This document shows, piece after piece, positions 1 to 8,481 of a DNA stretch of 64,000 nt. The stretch's first letter is position 1. The number at the start of each line of letters is the position of its first letter. Under the pieces are notes generated by a model. That model ran no database searches. It was not told the DNA's origin and worked only from the letters and a program-made list of their open reading frames with translations. Source of the stretch: Cyclobacterium lianum (GTDB taxonomy: Bacteria > Bacteroidota > Bacteroidia > Cytophagales > Cyclobacteriaceae); NCBI RefSeq assembly GCF_900143075.1, contig NZ_FRCY01000002.1, positions 186,001 to 250,000 on the forward strand, written 5' to 3'. The position numbers and the translations under genes are program-made.

Positions 1-320
1 AGGGCAAACAGGTAATTGAGTTGCAGGCCCCTACCCCCCGAAGGACGGGGTTTGAGTATATTGGTAAATGCAGTGATCGCAATGGTCACGGGTATCAAAA
101 ATTCAACCAGATCCGAATTAATCCTTACCAGCTCAAGGGTTGCCAGGGCCAGGGTAAGGGAATGGCCGATGGTAAAAGCCGTAACCAGAACAACAATCTT
201 TCCCCAATCCCGCATCACATAAATAACAGCCAGAGAGATGACAAAAAGTATGTGGTCAAAACCTTTAAGGTCAAGGATATGTTGGATTCCCAAATTAAAA
301 TACAACTGAAACTGGCTCAT
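1..320 (-). CDS. HupE/UreJ family membrane protein, 3' part cut by window edge
   Basis: This is the N-terminal 106 residues of a membrane protein whose gene runs off the left edge. It starts at the ATG at 320-318 with MSQFQLYFNLG. The stretch GFDHILFVISL followed by FTIGHSLTLALATL is the typical first two membrane segments of the HupE/UreJ family, whose members are linked to nickel uptake or hydrogenase/urease maturation. Many Bacteroidota homologues have no known metal role, so the transport function is family knowledge only. It is divergent from the DUF6702 gene at 409, a pairing I recall as common in this phylum. The missing C-terminus lies outside the window. Confidence 0.85.
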   Translation of the reverse strand, partial: MSQFQLYFNLGIQHILDLKGFDHILFVISLAVIYVMRDWGKIVVLVTAFTIGHSLTLALATLELVRINSDLVEFLIPVTIAITAFTNILKPRPSGGRGLQLNYLFA

Positions 321-408
321 AAGACTGGTAAATATTTTGCTTTTGGTTTAAAATTTTGTTGTAATATTAGTGCATATTTTACAGATTAAACAAAAATTAT
401 CTTTCTAA

Positions 409-900
409 ATGCTTGCTATCAAAGTATTGCTGTTGCAGCTTCCCTTCTGGCTGGGCCTGCATCCGTTTTATATCAGTCTTACCGACATGGTGTTTAATGA
501 AAGCAGCCAGACGGTTGAAATAGCCCAAAAAATTTTCTGGGATGATCTGGAGGTAGCGCTGAGCAATAGATCCGGACAGAAGGTCAATTTTCTCGAACCG
601 GCGCAGAAGGCAGTGCTGGAATCCCAAATAGAAGACTATATTTTGGCCCACAATTCCCTCCTTATCCATGGCGATACCATCGCTCTTAGCTACCTGGGCC
701 ATGAAATCGAAGCTGAAGCTGCCTGGTTTTACATGGAGTCGGAACAAATTTCCAATCCTGAAGAGATCACCATTTATAACAATATTTTAATCGATGATTT
801 CCCCCTGCAGCAAAATATTGTAAACTTCTACAAAAACCGGAAACCAAAAAGCCTCATTACCCGGAAAGATAAAACTTCGGGCACCCTGATACTGGATTGA
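409..900 (+). CDS. DUF6702 family protein, probably secreted
   Basis: This 163-residue protein has a hydrophobic N-terminus (about residues 1-17), then HPFYISLTDM and a KIFWDDLE stretch typical of the DUF6702 family of Bacteroidota. The likely location is the periplasm or a membrane-anchored position facing it. The biochemical function is unknown. It is divergent from the HupE/UreJ-like gene, with only about 88 bases between the two starts, so they may share a regulatory region. The family assignment rests on pattern memory of the N-terminal motif and the length. The gene ends just before a strong two-way terminator. Confidence 0.75.
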   Translation: MLAIKVLLLQLPFWLGLHPFYISLTDMVFNESSQTVEIAQKIFWDDLEVALSNRSGQKVNFLEPAQKAVLESQIEDYILAHNSLLIHGDTIALSYLGHEIEAEAAWFYMESEQISNPEEITIYNNILIDDFPLQQNIVNFYKNRKPKSLITRKDKTSGTLILD

Positions 901-941
901 ATGCAGTTAACGCAAGCATTCAACCCTGTTTACCCCTGGAC

Positions 942-983
942 ACAAAAAAACCATCCCTTACAAATAAAGGATGGTTTTTTTGT
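942..983. terminator. Bidirectional intrinsic terminator
   Basis: The sequence forms a hairpin of about 17 bp: ACAAAAAAACCATCCTT pairs with AAGGATGGTTTTTTTGT around a short loop. A-run and T-run flanks make it work on both strands. It sits between the converging DUF6702 gene and the susD-like gene. Confidence 0.9.
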
Positions 984-995
984 ACTATTCAGGTG

Positions 996-2411
996 TTAGT
1001 TATATCCATCATTCTGAACCAACTCGGGATTGATATCCAGTTCCCTTTGTGGAATGGGCAGGATGGTCTTGTCTTCACCGGCTTGTGAAGCTGCATAATG
1101 CTCATCCGATTCTGGGCGTAGAGCCCGTCCATACCGTAGCAAATCCATCCTTCTGTGGCCTTCAAATGCAAGTTCTTTTCTCCTTTCTTCCAGAATGAAA
1201 TCCACAAAATCCGCTGTTCCGGAAAAATCTCCGGCCGCAACCTCTGCCAATCCAGCCCTCTCCCTCAACTGGTTGATGAGGTCCAGGGATTCCGCATTTA
1301 CTCCCTCAAGTTGGGCCAGGGCTTCTGCCCTGTTCAACACCACTTCTGTAGTCCGGATAATAGGAGAATTGTCGGAATTATTGATCGCATCGGGAAATTT
1401 GGTGGTGTATATTCTTCCATTGTCACCTTCCTTTGAGATCTCTGTAATCCTGCGGTCATTCGCATCGTAGGCTGCCAGAAGGTTGGCAGAAAAAGGAGCA
1501 TCACCCCTGGCACCGTCTTCAGCAGGATTGTAGTAGGAAGCCCAGCCACCAGAGCCGGTACGACCGTTATCTATTTCTGAATTCTGAATGGCGAAAACAT
1601 ATTCCTGATTATTTTCGCCCCAAAATCCATAATTGGCTGCCAATCCATAAAGGTCTTCGTTTTCCAGTACATTCTGTGCCCGTTCGGCTGCCTGTTGCCA
1701 TTCGCCGCGATAAAGGTGTACCCTGGAAAGCAGGGCGTTTGCTGCGCCTTGAGTAGCTCTGCCTCTGGTAAAGGATGCCGAACCGTAAGATACCGGCAAA
1801 TCCGGCACTGCTGAGGTAAGGTCATCCAGAATAAAAGCATGTACTTCTCCTACGGTGCTCCTGGGATAGCCAACGATTTCGCCGGTAAAGGCATCTGCAA
1901 CAATGGGAATTCCGGGAGAGGATTCACCTTGCTGTATGGGTTGGCCAAACAGGTTCACCATCTGAAACATCAGCAGGGCACGCATGAATTTGGCCTCTGC
2001 AACAAACTGCGCCCTTTCTTCAGCGGTGAGGCTTTCATCCGGAGAATCGGGAGTGAATTCAATGACAGCATTGGCCGCCAATATCGCACGATAATGCCTT
2101 CTCCAGAGATCCCGGATGGTCAAATTGTCTGATTGGGTGGCGTATAACCGGATGTCCTGTAAGGTGGGGAAGGACCCGATAAAATCCACATTGTCCGACT
2201 GAAAGTCTGCAATCACATGGGGCAATGAACCAAACACCTCAAATTCCTGAGACAGGGAGTACACCCCCAATAAAGAGCCCTCTACGGCCTGCCTGTCAGC
2301 AAAAGCCAACTCGGTAGAAAGGGATTGCTGTGGATCAATCTGCAAATCTTCGCAGGAGACCAGGCTTCCGCCAAGCAATCCCATGAATAATATTTTTGTT
2401 AGATTTTTCAT
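996..2411 (-). CDS. SusD/RagB family outer-membrane nutrient-binding lipoprotein
   Basis: This 471-residue protein starts MKNLTKILFMGLL and has the lipobox LVSC at about residues 17-20, so it should be a surface-exposed lipoprotein. The body shows the SusD helical fold pattern: an early N-terminal segment around ALFADRQ-type helices and a C-terminal LEERRKELAFEGHRRMDLLRYG stretch (abbreviated), which is diagnostic. SusD proteins bind a glycan or other nutrient and form the lid of the cognate SusC pore. The gene lies 13 bases downstream of the susC-like gene and is surely cotranscribed with it. No glycoside hydrolase, sulfatase or peptidase lies next to the pair, so the substrate cannot be inferred. 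Confidence 0.96.
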   Translation of the reverse strand: MKNLTKILFMGLLGGSLVSCEDLQIDPQQSLSTELAFADRQAVEGSLLGVYSLSQEFEVFGSLPHVIADFQSDNVDFIGSFPTLQDIRLYATQSDNLTIRDLWRRHYRAILAANAVIEFTPDSPDESLTAEERAQFVAEAKFMRALLMFQMVNLFGQPIQQGESSPGIPIVADAFTGEIVGYPRSTVGEVHAFILDDLTSAVPDLPVSYGSASFTRGRATQGAANALLSRVHLYRGEWQQAAERAQNVLENEDLYGLAANYGFWGENNQEYVFAIQNSEIDNGRTGSGGWASYYNPAEDGARGDAPFSANLLAAYDANDRRITEISKEGDNGRIYTTKFPDAINNSDNSPIIRTTEVVLNRAEALAQLEGVNAESLDLINQLRERAGLAEVAAGDFSGTADFVDFILEERRKELAFEGHRRMDLLRYGRALRPESDEHYAASQAGEDKTILPIPQRELDINPELVQNDGYN

Positions 2412-2424
2412 TTCAAAATTATTT

Positions 2425-5400
2425 TTAAAATCCTAGAGAAACACCCAGGGTGACTGATTTGGCCTGGGCCGGAGTAAAGAAAGATTCTCCCTGCCGCTGG
2501 TTGTTGTCCCCGCCGTCGTTGACTTCAGGCTCCAATCCATCTTCCAGATTTGAGAAAGTAAGGAAGTTCTGCAACATCCCGTACACCCTGGCACTACGGA
2601 TAAATTTCGTACTTTCCAATACGTCAGCCGGGATAGTATAACTTAGCGAAAGGTTTCTCAAACGGATATGGTCACCCTTACGCAGGTGCATTGTAGAACG
2701 CTGACCGAAACTCGACTGGGTATCTCCATTTAACCTGGGAGCAAAGCTATTCCTGTTGTCTTCGGTCCAGTAATTCAGCAATTGAGGATCCAGGTTGAAA
2801 CTGTTCAGGTTATTTGGATTGTACAAAAACCGCAGGTCATCATACATGATGTGGTTTCCCTGCACAAAAGTAAACAAGGCAGAAAGCTGCAAACCCTTAT
2901 ACGAAAAGGTGTTGGTAATACCGCCTGAAACCCTGGGAATAGCTGATCCTACGATCACCCGATCATTGGCACTATAGGTATTGGTAGGCTCTCCATCTTT
3001 GTTCAACCATTCTGCTTCGCCGGTCTCAGGGTTGATTCCATTGTACCGTACCAGGTAGAAGGTATTTACCGGATGGCCTTCAATGGCCCGCTGGCTTGCC
3101 GAGCCTTCTACGAATCTCCTGCCTTCACTGTCTTCTGAGGCTCCCGGCAACTCCAGTACTTCATTATCCAGAAAGCCCATATTCAGCGTTGTGGTCCACT
3201 CAAATGCCGGGGTTTTTACATTGGATGACCTGATCATCAAATCCACCCCTCTGTTCCGCATGGTGCCTGCGTTCTGGGTAAGGCTGGCATAACCGGTGGT
3301 GTAAGGAATGGGGACGTCCAACAGCAATCCTTTGGTATCCTTATTCCAGAAAGAGGTTTCTATTTCAAGTCGGCTATCAAACAGAGCAGCATTCAATGTC
3401 ACGTCAAATTGCGCCGATTCTTCCCATCCTAGTAGCGGGTTGGCGGGTTGGCTGGGAAAGATCCCAGGGCTACCGGCATAATCTCCAAGGGCGCCTGCCT
3501 CATAAAGACCTAGGGAAGCAAAATTGCTGATCCTGTCGTTACCTGAGGTTCCATAGCTGGCATTCAATTTAAGGTAATCGAGAAAGCTGTTGTTTTGCAG
3601 AAACTGTTCTTCTGAAAGGATCCAGCCGGCAGAAAGTGCCCAAAAATTCCCATAGCGGTTTTCCGCTCCAAATCGGGAAGAGCCATCCCTTCTGGCACTA
3701 CCCTCAAACAAAAACTTGTCGTCATACCGGTAATTGAATCGGGCAAAATAAGAGGCAAGTCTCCAGTTGGTGCCCGTAGAGCTGGTAATTGTCGGCGTAG
3801 CTGCTGACCCTACATTGGGCAGCCTGTCACTCACAAAGCCTGAGCCCTCCACGGTAATACTGGAAAAATCTGACTGCTCGTAAGAATACCCCAACAAACC
3901 TGCTACATAATGGGAACCAAAGTATTGCTCATAGTTCAGCGTGTTGGTCGATAACCATTTGTAATCCTGTATGATTCTCTTGTAGCCACTACCGGTGGGC
4001 TCTACGATATCAGGAAAACGAAAGGTCTCCTCTGTCTGGATCTGGTCTATACCCCAGTCTGTTTTGAAGGTCAAATTGGGCAAAATGTCCAATTCGAAAA
4101 AGGTGTTTGCAGTAGTCCTTCGTGTGATATACTCTGTGGTGGCCAGATCCTCTATTGCCAGCAGATTGGGGATAAAGCCCAGCCGGGTATAATTACCATT
4201 ATCATCATAAGGCCTGGTATAAGGCAAATGAAGGAAAGCGGAGGTTAGTGGCGCATAGGTACTGTTGTCAGAATAGATCCGGTCATTAAAGGTTTTGGCC
4301 AAACCAATATTTGCACCGAATCTGGCTTTTTCAGAAAAGTTATGGGTCATATTCAAACGCCCGTTAAACCTTTCCAATTCGTTGCCAAGCGCATAGGTAT
4401 CCTGGTTGAAATAGGTACCTGAAAGGAAATAGGTTGTGCTTTCGTTTCCGCCTGAGGCACTCAGATTTAAATTGGATATGGAACCCTGCTGAATCACAGC
4501 CTCCGGCCAGTCAAATCCCTGTTGTGGAAAATCGCTGGCCGGCGTGTCTGTGCGCAAAGACCGGTATTGGTTGTACTGCTGCAGCGACATATAGGGCCTC
4601 ACGGTGGTGGGGTTTTGTACTCCCTGATAATAGTCTACATTGATTCGGGATTGACCGGATTTCCCTTTTTTGGTTTCAATGAGGATCACCCCGTTGGCTC
4701 CCCTGGATCCATAAATGGCAACTGCTGAAGCATCTTTCAGTACTGAGATGGAAGCAATTTCATTGGGGTTCAATTCCATCAGGGGATTCAGCGCGATGGC
4801 ACCGGAAGTATTGGAATATTCCGAACTGCTGCCATCATTCAGCGGTACACCATCCACCACAAACAAGGGCGAGCCACCCGCTGTCAGAGAAGCCACACCA
4901 CGAATACGGATATTCTGCTGCGCACCGCCCACACCGGAGGTACCGGTAAGCTGCACCCCGGCAGCCTGCCCCTGCAGGGCTTCCTGGGCGGTAAATATCG
5001 GCATGCCTTCAATTTGGGAATTGTCCAGAGAAGAGATACTCTGCACCGACAGCCTGGAAGACTGAGTACCATATCCGACCACCAGCACTTCGCCCAGAGT
5101 GGTGACATCCGGAGTCAGCACCACATCAATCTGACTTTGGTTGCCGACGTTGATTTGCTGGGTGTTGAAGCCTACAAAACTGTACACCAACACATCTGAT
5201 CCTTCAGGAATTGTCACAGAATAAGAACCGTCAATATCGGTGATGGTTCCTACCATGGTTCCTTTTACGCTTACATTCACACCGGGTATCCCCGCCGGCT
5301 CCTCTTCAGAGGTAACCCTACCGGTTACCGTCCTGCTCTGAGCAAACACGGAGATTACCGCCAGCATGGTGCATGCCAAGCCAAGTAAAACTCGTTTCAT
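2425..5400 (-). CDS. SusC/RagA family TonB-dependent outer-membrane transporter
   Basis: This 991-residue outer-membrane transporter starts at the ATG at 5400 (MKRVLLGLACTMLAV). It has a signal peptide cleaved near VFAQ, a carboxypeptidase-regulatory-like domain at about residues 22-100 (VTGRVTSEEEPAGIPGVNV), a TonB-box-like LGEVLVVGYGTQ, and then a plug with the SusC hallmark DASAVAIYGSRGANGVI. The rest is a 22-strand barrel ending in LGVSLGF, with the usual terminal aromatic. An in-frame start further upstream (5454) would add 18 residues before the signal peptide and is unlikely. It imports the ligand captured by the SusD-like partner using TonB energy. No ECF sigma/anti-sigma pair or hybrid sensor adjoins it, so its regulator is not visible here. 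Confidence 0.97.
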   Translation of the reverse strand: MKRVLLGLACTMLAVISVFAQSRTVTGRVTSEEEPAGIPGVNVSVKGTMVGTITDIDGSYSVTIPEGSDVLVYSFVGFNTQQINVGNQSQIDVVLTPDVTTLGEVLVVGYGTQSSRLSVQSISSLDNSQIEGMPIFTAQEALQGQAAGVQLTGTSGVGGAQQNIRIRGVASLTAGGSPLFVVDGVPLNDGSSSEYSNTSGAIALNPLMELNPNEIASISVLKDASAVAIYGSRGANGVILIETKKGKSGQSRINVDYYQGVQNPTTVRPYMSLQQYNQYRSLRTDTPASDFPQQGFDWPEAVIQQGSISNLNLSASGGNESTTYFLSGTYFNQDTYALGNELERFNGRLNMTHNFSEKARFGANIGLAKTFNDRIYSDNSTYAPLTSAFLHLPYTRPYDDNGNYTRLGFIPNLLAIEDLATTEYITRRTTANTFFELDILPNLTFKTDWGIDQIQTEETFRFPDIVEPTGSGYKRIIQDYKWLSTNTLNYEQYFGSHYVAGLLGYSYEQSDFSSITVEGSGFVSDRLPNVGSAATPTITSSTGTNWRLASYFARFNYRYDDKFLFEGSARRDGSSRFGAENRYGNFWALSAGWILSEEQFLQNNSFLDYLKLNASYGTSGNDRISNFASLGLYEAGALGDYAGSPGIFPSQPANPLLGWEESAQFDVTLNAALFDSRLEIETSFWNKDTKGLLLDVPIPYTTGYASLTQNAGTMRNRGVDLMIRSSNVKTPAFEWTTTLNMGFLDNEVLELPGASEDSEGRRFVEGSASQRAIEGHPVNTFYLVRYNGINPETGEAEWLNKDGEPTNTYSANDRVIVGSAIPRVSGGITNTFSYKGLQLSALFTFVQGNHIMYDDLRFLYNPNNLNSFNLDPQLLNYWTEDNRNSFAPRLNGDTQSSFGQRSTMHLRKGDHIRLRNLSLSYTIPADVLESTKFIRSARVYGMLQNFLTFSNLEDGLEPEVNDGGDNNQRQGESFFTPAQAKSVTLGVSLGF

Positions 5401-5555
5401 TGTAGTAAATAGATTAAGGTTTTTAACAATTTTTATAATGCAAAATTCCATCAAATTATTTATAAAACAAAATGATCATAAATGGATAATCGTAAAAAAG
5501 GTGTAAAAAATTTTGTATTTAAGATAAAAAATAAAATCTGGATTTTTAGTAGTGG

Positions 5556-5563
5556 CAAATATA
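5556..5563 (-). promoter_or_regulatory. Candidate -7 box for the susCD operon
   Basis: CAAATATA on the plus strand reads TATATTTG on the minus strand, an exact match to the Bacteroidota -7 consensus TAnnTTTG. It lies about 155 bases upstream of the susC start. No good -33 TTTG is found at the expected distance, so this is tentative. Confidence 0.35.
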
Positions 5564-5625
5564 ATAGAATAATTTTTGATAAATATTATTTTACATTTAC
5601 TTTCCTATATTTATTTACTTATTCA

Positions 5626-5668
5626 AATAAAATATTTTATTATCAAAATGAACAATAAATTTGATAAT
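5626..5668. repeat. Adjacent inverted repeats upstream of susC (possible operator)
   Basis: Positions 5626-5641 are a perfect 16-base palindrome (AATAAAAT/ATTTTATT). Overlapping it, 5639-5647 (ATTATCAAA) is the exact inverted partner of 5660-5668 (TTTGATAAT), with 12 bases between the arms. Such symmetry suits a dimeric regulator. The region is so AT-rich that chance is a real alternative. Confidence 0.35.
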
Positions 5669-5929
5669 GAAATACGACAATAGAAATAAAGTTTGTCTGC
5701 CAATTTTTCAACATTTAATTTCGTATACCTACCTTTTTTGATAAAAGAACGCTGGTGTTTCACATATCGTTAACTTTCGATTAATTGTAAAACAAAATTT
5801 TAATAAGGCTTGCGGTATGAAATCAGAATATAATAATTTTGAAAAAAATTAACTTTTTGTTAAAAAAAAGGAAACAAGCCTCCAGGACACTATAAATGAA
5901 AACTTTATAAAAAAATAAATTAATAAAGT

Positions 5930-6481
5930 TCACTTAAGTAAATTAAAATTATTTTGTAATCCCCAAATAGAATTCGTTTTTTTTAATAAGCTCACCTGTG
6001 TCACTTCCAGATCATAACGGCTGACTCTCGATTTCAAGAAATTCATGAGCGGAACAAAATCGGGTTTCCTGATATCTTTAAATGCCAGGGTAAGGTGGGG
6101 GGTATAGTTCAAGTCGCTGAGTTCAATTTTCTGACCCAGATTTCTTTTCCCAAAGCGAACCAGGCGCTGTTGCATAAGCAATAAGTCCGGCGGATACCGG
6201 ACTCTCAGGTAGATTACCCGCTCACCAAACTTTCCGATCCCTGAAAGGGATAGGGAAAACGGCGTCTCTTGTGAGAAAAACGATCCCAGCTTTTTTTCCA
6301 AATTAGCTTCTTTCTTTTCTGGGAACACAAAAGGCATCTTCAGGGTAATGTGAGGCGGTGATCTGAGTGCATACTTGACACCAAACTCCGCTTTGACCTG
6401 CGCTTTAATCTCTGTAATTTTTTCTTTTACCGGTTCCGGCGGAACGATAGCAATAAAATATTTCCCTAATTTTTTCGGCAT
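5930..6481 (-). CDS. thpR: RNA 2',3'-cyclic phosphodiesterase (2H phosphoesterase family)
   Basis: This 183-residue protein belongs to the 2H family formerly called 2'-5' RNA ligase. Both catalytic HxT motifs are present: PPHITL with H44 and YTPHLTL with H129. The spacing and the total length fit ThpR/LigT. Family members hydrolyse RNA 2',3'-cyclic phosphate ends to 2'-phosphates in the cytoplasm. The ATG at 6481 is preferred; the in-frame TTG two codons upstream is a weaker choice. It is divergent from the stress-protein gene at 6647 and has no operon partner. Confidence 0.88.
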   Translation of the reverse strand: MPKKLGKYFIAIVPPEPVKEKITEIKAQVKAEFGVKYALRSPPHITLKMPFVFPEKKEANLEKKLGSFFSQETPFSLSLSGIGKFGERVIYLRVRYPPDLLLMQQRLVRFGKRNLGQKIELSDLNYTPHLTLAFKDIRKPDFVPLMNFLKSRVSRYDLEVTQVSLLKKTNSIWGLQNNFNLLK

Positions 6482-6646
6482 ATTCAATACGGATTTTATA
6501 CCTGTAGCCTGCCCCCTGCATGCAAAAAATCACCCGCTAAATAGTTTTTCACAAAAAACTTTAAAAGACGGTCTCAAAAGTTTAAATTCAATATTTTAAT
6601 TCACATTTACAATTTAATCAGGAAACAGATAACTAGGTAAACGTAC

Positions 6647-7558
6647 ATGGACCAATTTAAAGTAGCAATGGTGGGACTGGACTTGTCTCATCTGGATGAA
6701 GTGTTGATTGCCCAAATAAAATCATTAGCGGAAATCCTGGATATCGAAAAAGTGTATTTCGTTCATGTCTCCAAAAATCTGATCCTCCCCGAACAGGTTT
6801 CACAAGCCTATCCAGATCTGATGGCTCCCATTGATGAGACCATTAAGCTGGAAATCAGCCATGAAATCGAGAAAGTGCATCCCCCGCTTCAGGTTCCATT
6901 TGAAATTCTAGTAAAGGAAGGGAATGCACAGGACACGCTTTTACGTTGGAGTAAAATAAAAGATATTGACCTGCTCGTAATGGGAAGGAAAAAAGTCAGG
7001 ACCTTGTCCGATTCACTGGTAAACAACCTCACCCAAAAATATCCCCACCCGGTCCTTCTGCTCCCCGAAGCACAGAAACCACTCCATATAAAAAACATTT
7101 TTATTCCCATTGATTTTTCGGACCACTCCAGGGTCAGTATACGGCTGGCCTTGCAGATAGTCGCAAAAACCAATGGGAGAATCCAGTGCTGTCACCTATT
7201 TGAAGTACCGAAGGGATATAGCAAAACCGGAAAATCTTTTGAAGAATTCAGTACAATCATGCTGGAAAATGCACAATCGGACTATGCCGGTTTTCTGAAG
7301 AAAAACGATCTACCGGAATTGCCCTGCACCTTTATTTTAAAGCAAAACAAAGACGAAGCGGACAATATCATGAAGGAGGCAAAATCAAACCAGACAGATC
7401 TCCTGATCATCGGAAGCAGGGGAAGAACGAAATCCGCGGCAATTTTGCTGGGCAGTGTGGCAGAAAAACTGGTTAATAGCAATCATGAGATCCCCATGTT
7501 GGTCATGAAAGAAGAGGGGGAAAACATGAGTTTTTTCGAGGCCTTGTTTAAGCTCTAA
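6647..7558 (+). CDS. Tandem universal stress protein (two Usp domains)
   Basis: This 303-residue cytoplasmic protein has two UspA-like Rossmann domains, at about residues 5-145 and 150-285. The second carries the ATP-binding signature G-x2-G-x9-G-S beginning near residue 256 (GSRGRTKSAAILLGS). In the first domain the corresponding region (MGRKKVRTLSDSLVNNL) has lost the second glycine and the G-S, so only domain two is likely to bind ATP. Usp proteins help survival under starvation or stress; the exact role here is unknown. Its stop overlaps the end of the converging methyltransferase gene by four bases, with no terminator between them. Confidence 0.9.
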   Translation: MDQFKVAMVGLDLSHLDEVLIAQIKSLAEILDIEKVYFVHVSKNLILPEQVSQAYPDLMAPIDETIKLEISHEIEKVHPPLQVPFEILVKEGNAQDTLLRWSKIKDIDLLVMGRKKVRTLSDSLVNNLTQKYPHPVLLLPEAQKPLHIKNIFIPIDFSDHSRVSIRLALQIVAKTNGRIQCCHLFEVPKGYSKTGKSFEEFSTIMLENAQSDYAGFLKKNDLPELPCTFILKQNKDEADNIMKEAKSNQTDLLIIGSRGRTKSAAILLGSVAEKLVNSNHEIPMLVMKEEGENMSFFEALFKL

Positions 7559-8481
7559 TCTTGCGATTTACGGAAATAAAAGGCCGCCTGGTCACCTTTA
7601 GAGACTGCATTGAGTTCTCTCGCCTTTCTCTCAAGTTGCCAGGTGTCTTTAGCAGCAGATTGCGGCCGATCTTTTGTTTCATATAGTGCTTGCCCCTGCT
7701 GATACTTCCTGCTTCCCCAAAATTGAAATGCGGTGCTGTCAAAGTCAACATGAAAAAGGTCAAGTCCGTGTCGCTGCGCCAGAATTTTCATGGCAGCGAG
7801 GCTGGGAATAAAATAATGCCTCGGCGCATCAAGCTGCACCCAATCTTCCCGAAAGACGGTCCAGGCCTCGCCATCCGAAACAGGCACCCGGATCAACAAC
7901 CTTCCTGAAGGATTCAATAATGCCGCTACTTTTGCAAAGGCGGTATCGGGTGAGTTCATGTGTTCAAAGGCATGGTGCAACATTAGCACATCAAAGCTGC
8001 CCTGAATATCAAAAAGGCTTTTTTTAAAAATTTGCAACCCGGTACCTGGATAGAGGTCCGCATCAATAAACGGATCATAGCCCGTCAAATTCCGATATCC
8101 GGACGCATACAACTCGTACAAGAGTTGACCATTGCCACAGCCAATATCCCCAATGGCATCGCCTCTTTTGGCATCAAGTCTTTTCAGCCATTCGCCATAA
8201 ATCGGTTTGAAAAGAGAAAATCCAGTATTTTGGTACAGCCAGAACCTGAATTGTTTCATCCAGCGAACCTGTAAGCCCGACAGGGATAAACCTGAAAGTG
8301 AGTAATAACCTTCGGGGTAATAAGGAGCCATATCTGCGGGTGGATTGAGCTGTTGGATGGTTCCACAACGTGCACATTGTACATAGGGAAAAGCCTCAGC
8401 CAGGCCAAACATCATTTCCTTTACCTGGTAAACTGGCCCATGTTGCTCGTGAAAACAAATCAAGCAGTTAAACTGGCCCAT
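7555..8481 (-). CDS. Class I SAM-dependent methyltransferase with zinc-ribbon-like N-terminus
   Basis: This 308-residue protein starts at the ATG at 8481, which overlaps the TGA of the upstream sugar transferase by one base (TGATG). This translational coupling decides the start over an in-frame extension reaching back to 8607. Two CxxC pairs (C6/C9 and C36/C39) suggest a small zinc-binding module. Motif I (IGDIGCGNG, about residues 110-118) binds S-adenosylmethionine, and DVLMLHHAFEHM is the motif IV region. Similar proteins methylate sugars or lipid-linked sugars in polysaccharide loci. Coupling to the priming transferase suggests it acts on the exopolysaccharide repeat unit; that is inference. 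Confidence 0.88.
   Translation of the reverse strand: MGQFNCLICFHEQHGPVYQVKEMMFGLAEAFPYVQCARCGTIQQLNPPADMAPYYPEGYYSLSGLSLSGLQVRWMKQFRFWLYQNTGFSLFKPIYGEWLKRLDAKRGDAIGDIGCGNGQLLYELYASGYRNLTGYDPFIDADLYPGTGLQIFKKSLFDIQGSFDVLMLHHAFEHMNSPDTAFAKVAALLNPSGRLLIRVPVSDGEAWTVFREDWVQLDAPRHYFIPSLAAMKILAQRHGLDLFHVDFDSTAFQFWGSRKYQQGQALYETKDRPQSAAKDTWQLERKARELNAVSKGDQAAFYFRKSQD

Larger units (their letters stand above)
5401..5929. other. 529-base AT-rich intergenic region upstream of the susC-like gene
   Basis: No convincing gene is present in any frame. The region is strikingly rich in A and T compared with its neighbours. It holds a candidate -7 promoter box and two adjacent inverted repeats, listed separately. 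It probably contains the whole control region of the susCD pair. I see no tRNA-like fold and no clear terminator for the gene at 5930. Confidence 0.7.

Noticed and set aside
897-1088. Plus-strand reading frame across the terminator after the DUF6702 gene
   Set aside because: It crosses a strong terminator hairpin and then runs antisense to the susD-like gene.
6603-6614. ACATTTACAATT identical to part of the GntR operator
   Set aside because: It is a single half-site in AT-rich DNA far from the rhamnoside locus and has no inverted partner. Chance is likely.
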